Shown here: piece by piece, positions 1 through 5,495 of the stretch
Numbering within the stretch: position 1 is the first letter of the stretch
How the letters are laid out: every line of letters starts with the position of its first letter
Source: an uncultured Saprospiraceae bacterium
Lineage (GTDB): Bacteria; Bacteroidota; Bacteroidia; Chitinophagales; Saprospiraceae
Length of the DNA stretch: 10,643 nt
Assembly: GCA_937942465.1 (NCBI GenBank)
Contig: CALDEO010000108.1
Coordinates: 1-10,643, forward strand
Direction: 5' to 3'
Translations under genes and position numbers: made by a program
Notes under the pieces: model-generated
Told to the model about the DNA's origin: nothing
The model's database searches: none
Seen by the model: only the letters and a program-made list of their open reading frames with translations

Positions 1-198
1 TTATTGATAAGAACAAGTGGAGAGCATAGAATCTCTAACTACATGCTATGGCAGATTGCTTACACTGAGTTATATTTTACCGATACCTTGTGGCCCGATT
101 TTAGAAGAGATAACCTATATGAAGCCATTCTTGATTTTCAAAATAGAGAACGGAGATTTGGTAAAACGAGTGAACAAATAGCTGGAAACATTAAATAA
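1..198 (+). CDS. uppS: Undecaprenyl diphosphate synthase (isoprenyl transferase), C-terminal part
   Basis: This is the last 65 codons of a gene that enters from the left edge; the first in-window codons are [13 protein letters not shown]. UppS is a cytosolic cis-prenyltransferase that extends farnesyl diphosphate with isopentenyl diphosphate to C55 undecaprenyl diphosphate, the precursor of the lipid carrier for peptidoglycan and surface polysaccharides. The visible segment holds the family's conserved C-terminal signature: [10 protein letters not shown], then LWQIAY-E-YFTD and the WPDF motif. The RTSGE arginines and serine belong to the substrate diphosphate-binding region in known structures. 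The N-terminal two thirds, including the catalytic Asp near the family's N-terminus, lies outside the window, so no start can be given. It is followed 71 bases later by bamA on the same strand, a common arrangement in Bacteroidota. I see no convincing promoter or terminator between them, so co-transcription is likely. Confidence 0.95.
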   Translation, partial: LLIRTSGEHRISNYMLWQIAYTELYFTDTLWPDFRRDNLYEAILDFQNRERRFGKTSEQIAGNIK

Positions 199-269
199 GA
201 GTTAAAAGAGCGGTAGCAACGGATAGTACAATCCATTCGTTACTAATTTGCTCCTTGAAAATAATCATA

Positions 270-2891
270 ATGATATTTAGATATAGATTACTTACCATAT
301 TAACATTTGTATTTTTTGCAGCAATAAGTTGTAATGCACAGCAGGATACATTGAAGCTTATAGATTATTCTGTAAAGAAGGACTATGAGATAGGTGGTAT
401 TGAAGTAAAAGGTGCAGAGCAGAGAGATCGTAATGCGATAAAATCTATTGCTGGTCTTAAGGTAGGTCAAAAAATAACGATCCCTGGTCCTGAAATAAGT
501 AAGGGTATCAAGTCATTGTGGAAGTTGAGACTGTTTTCTGATGTGCAGATAGTACAGACTAAAACGCTAGGTGATGTTGTGTTTTTGGAGATCCAACTAA
601 GTGAAAGACCTACACTGTCTAGATATTCCTACAAAGGGGTTAAAAAATCTAAGCATGATGATCTTAATGATATCGTCAAGGGCATTATCTCAAAGCAAAG
701 TATCGTTACAGAAGATCAAAAAAATCTAGCGGCTCTCAGGATCGCAGATTTCTTTATCGGTAAAGGAAAGTTGGATACAGAAGTATCTGTAGAGGAGTTT
801 ACAGATGAAAAAAAGGCAAACTCGATTAGACTAGTTTTTACAATAGATACCAAAGAAAGAGTAAAAGTAGAAGACATATTTTTCAAAGGTAACACAGTGT
901 TCTCTGACCGAAAATTACGTCGTAAAATGGGTAACACTAAGAAAAAAGGAACTTGGTTTAAGAAGACTAAGTTTGTGATGGAAGACTACGAAGAAGATAA
1001 GGATGCCATTGTAATGGAATATAACAAAAAGGGATACCGTGATGCAATCATCGAAAGTGACTCTGTTTGGAGAAGTTATGAAGGTGATATCTATATCAAG
1101 GTAAATATAGACGAAGGAGATCAATACTTCTTCAGAAACATTATATGGAAAGGTAACTCTAAGTATAGCAACGATCAGTTGAGTTCTATTTTAGGTATCG
1201 TTAAAGGTGATGTTTACAATCCAGAGTTATTGGAGAATAGATTGAGGTATTCATTGGACGGTAGAGATGTGTCATCATTTTACTTGGATGATGGATATTT
1301 GTTTTTTGATATACAACCAGTAGAGGTCTCAGTAGAGAATGACTCTATAGATATAGAAATGAGAATTTATGAAGGTCCACAAGCTACTATCGACAATGTT
1401 ACCATTGCTGGTAATGACCGTACCCACGAGCAGGTTATAAGACGTGCTTTGAGGACTAAGCCAGGAAAAAAATTCAGTAGATCAGATATCATTAGATCTC
1501 AAAGAGAAATTATCAATTTAGGATACTTTAACCCTGAGTCTCTTGATATTCAGACGCCAGTCAATCCTCAAAGAGGGACGGTAGATATAAAGTATGTTGT
1601 AGAGGAGCAACCATCGGATCAGTTAGAGCTATCTGCCGGTTATGGTGGAGCAAGTGGATTGATCGGTACATTAGGTGTTACATTCAATAACTTCTCTGTG
1701 GCCAACCTTAGAAAGAAAGAAACTTGGAGTCCACTACCACAAGGAGATGGTCAGAAGCTTTCGTTGAGAGTACAGTCCAATAGTAGATTCTTTAGGTCAT
1801 ATAACTTTACATTCACTGAGCCTTGGCTAGGTGGTAAGCGACCTAATTCATTAACAGTAGGTGCTGTTTATTCTGATTTCGATTATAGCTCATTTGCTTC
1901 AGGTAAGTTGAGTATCCTGAGAGGATTTGTTGGTCTCGGTAGACAATTGAAGTGGCCTGATGATTTTTTCAGTTCGAGCACAACATTGACACTAGAGAAT
2001 ATCAAACTTGATGATTACTCAAGAGGAGAGTTTAGAGTTGTAGAGGACAATTCACTTATTAATGTTACAACCGGTAACTTTAAAAACTTCTCTATCAGAC
2101 AAGTATTTACTCGTAGTTCTGTAAGTGAGCCTATATATCCTAGAAGAGGATCGAGGTTATCTTTATCACTACAGTTTACACCACCATATTCATTATTTAG
2201 AAGTGATAACTACTGGGTACTTTCAGATGAAGAAAGGGCTGCAGCTATCATAGCAGAAAATAAAGTACGAGGGCCTAGAGACCCATTGACTTCTGCGGAA
2301 GAAGATTCGTACATATTAGGAGTAGAGTTATCTGACAAATTTGAGTGGTTAGAATACCATAAGTGGAGATTTGATGGAGAGTGGTACTTTAATTTATTTG
2401 GAAATATAGTATTAGCCGCAAATGCCAAAATAGGTATCGTAGGTGATTACAATAGCGACATAGGATTATCTCCTTTCGAAAGATTCGAATTGGGTGGTGA
2501 TGGACTATCTAACCAGACAGTAGGTATCACAGGTAAGGATATCCTAGCCTTGAGAGGATATGAAACTACGGATATAGAACAGAATGCCCTTGGAGGTGCC
2601 ACGGTCTTTGATAAGTTTACTATGGAGATGAGGTTCCCATTATCATTGAACCCATCATCAACAATATACTTTACAGGGTTTGTACAAGGGGGTAACTCTT
2701 GGGGATCATTTAGAGACTTTAATCCTTTCGACCTTAATCGATCAGCTGGAGTTGGTATGAGAGTATTCTTACCGATGTTTGGTTTATTAGGATTTGATTA
2801 CGGTTTTGGTTTTGATAAGGATCTACCAGTTGATACTGGATGGGCCGACTTTGGTAAATTTAGTATCGTATTAGGTTTCGAACCAGACTAA
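270..2891 (+). CDS. bamA: Outer membrane protein assembly factor BamA (Omp85 family)
   Basis: BamA is the core of the BAM complex, which folds and inserts beta-barrel proteins into the outer membrane. I chose the ATG at 270 (873 aa); a TTG at 255 would add five residues. The ATG gives a compact signal peptide: basic start, hydrophobic core TILTFVFFAA, probable cleavage after CNA. Counting from the TTG, about five POTRA repeats follow, near residues 45-118, 121-200, 203-290, 293-375 and 377-453, each ending in a beta-strand such as VDIKYVVEEQP. The membrane barrel starts near LELSAGYGG and runs to the C-terminus (FSIVLGFEPD). The family's RGF-type motif reads ALRGYE at about 765-770, with Tyr in place of Phe. 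A charged insert around 650-690 is probably a large loop. A Cys in the signal region (AISC) only weakly resembles a lipobox, and BamA is not a lipoprotein. Its neighbours uppS and ompH fit an envelope-biogenesis operon. Length and architecture are normal for the family. Confidence 0.96.
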   Translation: MIFRYRLLTILTFVFFAAISCNAQQDTLKLIDYSVKKDYEIGGIEVKGAEQRDRNAIKSIAGLKVGQKITIPGPEISKGIKSLWKLRLFSDVQIVQTKTLGDVVFLEIQLSERPTLSRYSYKGVKKSKHDDLNDIVKGIISKQSIVTEDQKNLAALRIADFFIGKGKLDTEVSVEEFTDEKKANSIRLVFTIDTKERVKVEDIFFKGNTVFSDRKLRRKMGNTKKKGTWFKKTKFVMEDYEEDKDAIVMEYNKKGYRDAIIESDSVWRSYEGDIYIKVNIDEGDQYFFRNIIWKGNSKYSNDQLSSILGIVKGDVYNPELLENRLRYSLDGRDVSSFYLDDGYLFFDIQPVEVSVENDSIDIEMRIYEGPQATIDNVTIAGNDRTHEQVIRRALRTKPGKKFSRSDIIRSQREIINLGYFNPESLDIQTPVNPQRGTVDIKYVVEEQPSDQLELSAGYGGASGLIGTLGVTFNNFSVANLRKKETWSPLPQGDGQKLSLRVQSNSRFFRSYNFTFTEPWLGGKRPNSLTVGAVYSDFDYSSFASGKLSILRGFVGLGRQLKWPDDFFSSSTTLTLENIKLDDYSRGEFRVVEDNSLINVTTGNFKNFSIRQVFTRSSVSEPIYPRRGSRLSLSLQFTPPYSLFRSDNYWVLSDEERAAAIIAENKVRGPRDPLTSAEEDSYILGVELSDKFEWLEYHKWRFDGEWYFNLFGNIVLAANAKIGIVGDYNSDIGLSPFERFELGGDGLSNQTVGITGKDILALRGYETTDIEQNALGGATVFDKFTMEMRFPLSLNPSSTIYFTGFVQGGNSWGSFRDFNPFDLNRSAGVGMRVFLPMFGLLGFDYGFGFDKDLPVDTGWADFGKFSIVLGFEPD

Positions 2892-2941
2892 TAAAATCAT
2901 TACAAATTCTTAATAAGTACTAATTTTTAGTTAAAAAAGGA

Positions 2942-2970
2942 TTTGAAAACTACTTAAGGCATTACATTTG
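2942..2970 (+). promoter_or_regulatory. Bacteroidota-type promoter for ompH
   Basis: TTTG at 2942-2945 is followed after 17 bases by TACATTTG at 2963-2970. This matches the -33 TTTG / -7 TAnnTTTG consensus of the Bacteroidota primary sigma factor. Transcription would begin a few bases after 2970, leaving a leader of about 18 nt before the ompH ATG. It implies that ompH can be expressed independently of read-through from bamA. Confidence 0.75.
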
Positions 2971-2993
2971 CGTCTCTAAGAAAAATAAGAATA

Positions 2994-3503
2994 ATGAAAA
3001 ACATTAAAAATTTAATTGCAATAGTACTCGTAGTTTGTAGTCTACAGATAGCGTCAGCCCAAAAATTTGGTCATATTGACTCGCAACAACTGTTACTAGA
3101 TCTACCAGAAATAAAAACTGCAGATAGTCAGTTGACAACATACCAACAGTCTTTAATGACTAAAGGTGAGCAGATGGTTAAGGCATTAGAAGTTAACTAC
3201 AACGCATATGTAGCTGAGGCTAATGAAGGTAAACTCTCTAAAGTGCAGATGCAACAAAAAGAAAGTGCATTACAACAAGAGCAACAAGCAATACAGCAGT
3301 ACGAAGTAGAAGTACAACAAAAATTGTTGACCAAAAGAGAAGAACTGTACAAGCCTATTTTAGATAAGGTTAAGACTGTTGTAGATAAGATGGGCAAAGA
3401 GCAGGGATACACTATGATTTTTGATAGTGGTTCAGGGTTTTTATTACACTCACAATCTTCAGAAGATTTAATGCCTAAAGTAAGAACAGCATTGGGAATC
3501 TAA
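2994..3503 (+). CDS. ompH: OmpH/Skp-family periplasmic chaperone
   Basis: A 169-aa secreted protein of the OmpH/Skp family, whose members hold unfolded outer-membrane proteins in the periplasm and deliver them to BamA. Residues 1-22 are a signal peptide: MKNIKN, hydrophobic core LIAIVLVVCSLQ, then ASA before QK. A short strand (KFGHIDSQQLL) follows, typical of the trimerisation core. Residues about 40-135 are strongly helical and rich in Gln, Glu and Lys, including a Q-rich stretch near 84-109, matching the coiled-coil tentacles. The final strand region (YTMIFDSGSGFLLHS) completes the core. The length is normal. It follows bamA by 102 bases with its own promoter and is closed by a strong terminator. 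Bacteroidota often carry two adjacent ompH paralogues; only one is present here. Assignment to the family is firm; equivalence to E. coli Skp is inferred. Confidence 0.93.
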   Translation: MKNIKNLIAIVLVVCSLQIASAQKFGHIDSQQLLLDLPEIKTADSQLTTYQQSLMTKGEQMVKALEVNYNAYVAEANEGKLSKVQMQQKESALQQEQQAIQQYEVEVQQKLLTKREELYKPILDKVKTVVDKMGKEQGYTMIFDSGSGFLLHSQSSEDLMPKVRTALGI

Positions 3504-3527
3504 TTTAGACTCCATACTATAAAGTAC

Positions 3528-3564
3528 AAAAGAGGCTGCTAATGATAAATTAGCAGCCTCTTTT
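3528..3564. terminator. Strong, probably bidirectional intrinsic terminator between ompH and fadD
   Basis: A perfect 15-bp inverted repeat: AAAAGAGGCTGCTAA at 3528-3542, loop TGATAAA, and TTAGCAGCCTCTTTT at 3550-3564. On the plus strand it ends in TTTT, 24 bases after the ompH stop. On the minus strand the same element also ends in TTTT, about 100 bases after the fadD stop. It can therefore serve both convergent genes. Confidence 0.9.
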
Positions 3565-3611
3565 ATATTTATATAATTTCAGTAGAGGACTTGAGTTTAG
3601 TATTAAAATCA

Positions 3612-3660
3612 CTCACAACTCAAGACTAAAAGCTCAAGGCTCAAGACCAAAAGCTTCAAA
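3612..3660. repeat. Degenerate heptanucleotide tandem repeat just 3' of fadD
   Basis: The stretch divides into seven consecutive 7-mers: CTCACAA, CTCAAGA, CTAAAAG, CTCAAGG, CTCAAGA, CCAAAAG and CTTCAAA. CTCAAGA occurs exactly twice. Seen as larger units, 3614-3634 and 3635-3655 are 21-bp repeats matching at 17 of 21 positions. The array stops three bases before the fadD stop codon (read on the minus strand it starts directly after it). An inverted partner CTTGAGTT at 3590-3597 can pair with AACTCAAG at 3617-3624. Role unknown. Confidence 0.7.
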
Positions 3661-3663
3661 ACT

Positions 3664-5328
3664 CTATGCAGACTCTTCCTCCTTCAAGGCTCTTCTAAGT
3701 ATTTTGCCAACATTGGTCTTTGGTAGTTCATCTCTAAACTCGATTTGTTTTGGCACCTTGTATCCAGTCATGTTCTCTTTACAATATTGGAGCACTTCAT
3801 CCTCGGTAAGTGATTTATCCTTTTTGACTACAAACAACTTTACTACTTCTCCAGACTTGTCATGAGGAATACCTATTGCTGCCGCATCTGCAATTTTAGG
3901 ATGTAGTGTTACGGTGTCTTCTATTTCATTTGGATACACATTAAACCCTGAGACCAAGATCATATCCTTTTTACGATCTACGATTTTAATGTATCCATCT
4001 TCGTCTATACTTGCTATATCTCCGGTCAGCAACCATCCGTCTTTTAAGACACCAAGCGATTCTTCAGGTTTATTATAGTATCCAAGCATTACCTGTGGTC
4101 CTTTGACACATAACTCTCCGATACCTCCGGTAGGAAGGGCTTGCCCTTCATCATCCATTATCTGTATGTCAGTAGATGGTATCGGTATCCCCACAGTTCC
4201 TGGTTTATTCATACCACCGATAGGGTTGAACGATACAGTTGGAGATGTTTCGGTAAGTCCATACCCTTGGAGTATCTCTTGACCAGTTGCAGATTTCCAA
4301 TCCTCAGCAACAGCACTTTGTAGTGCCATACCTCCAGCGGCAACAAGTTTTAAACTAGAAAAATCTAATGCCAAAAAACTCTCTTTCAACAATAATGCAT
4401 TGAATAATGTATTGACACCAGTAAAAAGACTCACAGGATATTTTTTGAATGCTCCTATAACAGTATCGAGGTCTCTTGCATTTGGAATCAACACATTGTG
4501 AGTACCTCTTGTAAATGTAGATAAGAGATTCACCGTAAAACCAAAAATATGATACAAAGGCAGTGCCGTCATGATCACTTCCTTACCGTCGATTATTATC
4601 TTATCCCAGAAACTATGCATTTGTGCAATATTTGCTATGATATTTCCATGGGAGAGCATAGCTCCTTTACTTACTCCAGTGGTACCACCGGTGTACTGTA
4701 GCGCGACTAGGTTATTACGACTGTAGTCTAATTTTTTAACATCAAATCGCTTACCTTGTTTTAGAGCAACTTTAAATGGGACCTCATTCACTAAGTTATA
4801 TTTTGGTACCATGCGCTTTATATTTCTAATGGCAAAGTCCACGATAGTTCCTTTGATCGCTCCGAGCATTTCACCGATACTAGTGGTTATTACCACCTCT
4901 ACTCCGGTCTTGTCTATAACCTTCTCTAGATGATGGGCAAAGTTCTCAGCTATGATAATACCCTTAGCTCCGCTATCTTTTAGTTGATGTTCTATTTCTC
5001 TTGGAGTATAGAGTGGATTTGTATTTACAATAACGAGACCTGCTTTCATTGCTCCAAACAGTGCAACTGGGTATTGCAATATATTAGGAAGCATTAATGC
5101 AAACTTATCGCCGGCCTTCAGTCCTCTAGATTGCAGATAACCTGCAAATGCAGATGATAGCTTATCCACCTCTTTATAGGTCATATCTTTATTCATGCAT
5201 GAGAATGCTATATACTTCTCGTACTTTTTGAAAGCTTCGTCACACAATTCAAGTAGAGATTCATGATTCCCAATGTCGATATTGGCAGGTACTCCTGATG
5301 GATAATGGCTGGTCCAAGGTCTTTGCAT
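3664..5328 (-). CDS. fadD: Long-chain fatty acid-CoA ligase, FadD type (AMP-forming)
   Basis: This 554-aa enzyme of the ANL superfamily activates long-chain fatty acids with ATP to acyl-AMP and then to acyl-CoA, feeding beta-oxidation or lipid synthesis. The adenylation signature YTGGTTGVSKGA lies at 212-223, ALPLYHIFG at 255-263, the A5 motif QGYGLTE at 354-360, and GWLLTGD at 431-437. The fatty-acyl-CoA synthetase motif begins at DRKKDMILVSGF (451-462) and runs on through VYPNEIE to about 470. The catalytic C-terminal lysine is K542 in LPKTNVGKILRR. All key residues are present, with no signal peptide or membrane segment. From memory it aligns nearly end to end with E. coli FadD, including MQRPW--HYPSGVP at the start and LQYPVALFG. 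That makes fadD a better name than generic acyl-CoA synthetase. It stands alone, divergent from rpsA and convergent with ompH. I could not find a convincing promoter on the minus strand upstream of 5328. Confidence 0.93.
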   Translation of the reverse strand: MQRPWTSHYPSGVPANIDIGNHESLLELCDEAFKKYEKYIAFSCMNKDMTYKEVDKLSSAFAGYLQSRGLKAGDKFALMLPNILQYPVALFGAMKAGLVIVNTNPLYTPREIEHQLKDSGAKGIIIAENFAHHLEKVIDKTGVEVVITTSIGEMLGAIKGTIVDFAIRNIKRMVPKYNLVNEVPFKVALKQGKRFDVKKLDYSRNNLVALQYTGGTTGVSKGAMLSHGNIIANIAQMHSFWDKIIIDGKEVIMTALPLYHIFGFTVNLLSTFTRGTHNVLIPNARDLDTVIGAFKKYPVSLFTGVNTLFNALLLKESFLALDFSSLKLVAAGGMALQSAVAEDWKSATGQEILQGYGLTETSPTVSFNPIGGMNKPGTVGIPIPSTDIQIMDDEGQALPTGGIGELCVKGPQVMLGYYNKPEESLGVLKDGWLLTGDIASIDEDGYIKIVDRKKDMILVSGFNVYPNEIEDTVTLHPKIADAAAIGIPHDKSGEVVKLFVVKKDKSLTEDEVLQYCKENMTGYKVPKQIEFRDELPKTNVGKILRRALKEEESA

Positions 5329-5429
5329 GTTTAGGTATTATTCGAACGTTAAATTCAATCACTTTAATAAGTCGGTAAGGTAAGAACAACAGCACAAATT
5401 AAAAACCAAATAAATTTAAAAATTATTTA

Positions 5430-5437
5430 TACCTTTG
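5430..5437 (+). promoter_or_regulatory. Candidate -7 promoter box for rpsA
   Basis: TACCTTTG matches the Bacteroidota TAnnTTTG -7 box exactly and lies 58 bases before the rpsA start, in a very AT-rich spacer. No TTTG or TTG is visible at the expected -33 distance, so the upstream element is weak or missing. The 167-bp region 5329-5495 is divergent, between fadD and rpsA. Confidence 0.55.
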
Positions 5438-5456
5438 CGGTCTTTAAGCTAACCCC

Positions 5457-5477
5457 TGTTCTATTTTCAATAGAGCA
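5457..5477 (+). promoter_or_regulatory. Hairpin in the rpsA mRNA leader
   Basis: TGTTCTATT (5457-5465) pairs with AATAGAGCA (5469-5477) across a TTC loop: nine pairs including one G-U. It lies inside the predicted 5' leader and ends 18 bases before the rpsA ATG. There is no T-tract after it, so it does not look like a terminator. A role in translational control of S1 is inferred; E. coli S1 is known to repress its own leader. Confidence 0.45.
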
Positions 5478-5495
5478 TACAAATTATTAATTTCT

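Noticed and set aside
213..237. Hairpin between uppS and bamA
   Set aside because: Only GGAT/ATCC pairs cleanly (plus an interrupted outer match), with no T-tract; too weak for a terminator or regulator.
242..250. Promoter-like ACTAATTTG before bamA
   Set aside because: It is one base off the TAnnTTTG spacing and has no -33 partner, so it is not a credible promoter.
255..269. TTG start for bamA
   Set aside because: It only adds KIII-type residues before an ATG that already begins a good signal peptide.
3612..3660. CRISPR-like array
   Set aside because: Units are 7 bases with no spacers, and no cas genes are present.
5395..5402. Minus-strand -7 box for fadD (TTAATTTG)
   Set aside because: It mismatches the essential A at position 2 and lacks a -33 element, so I do not annotate it.
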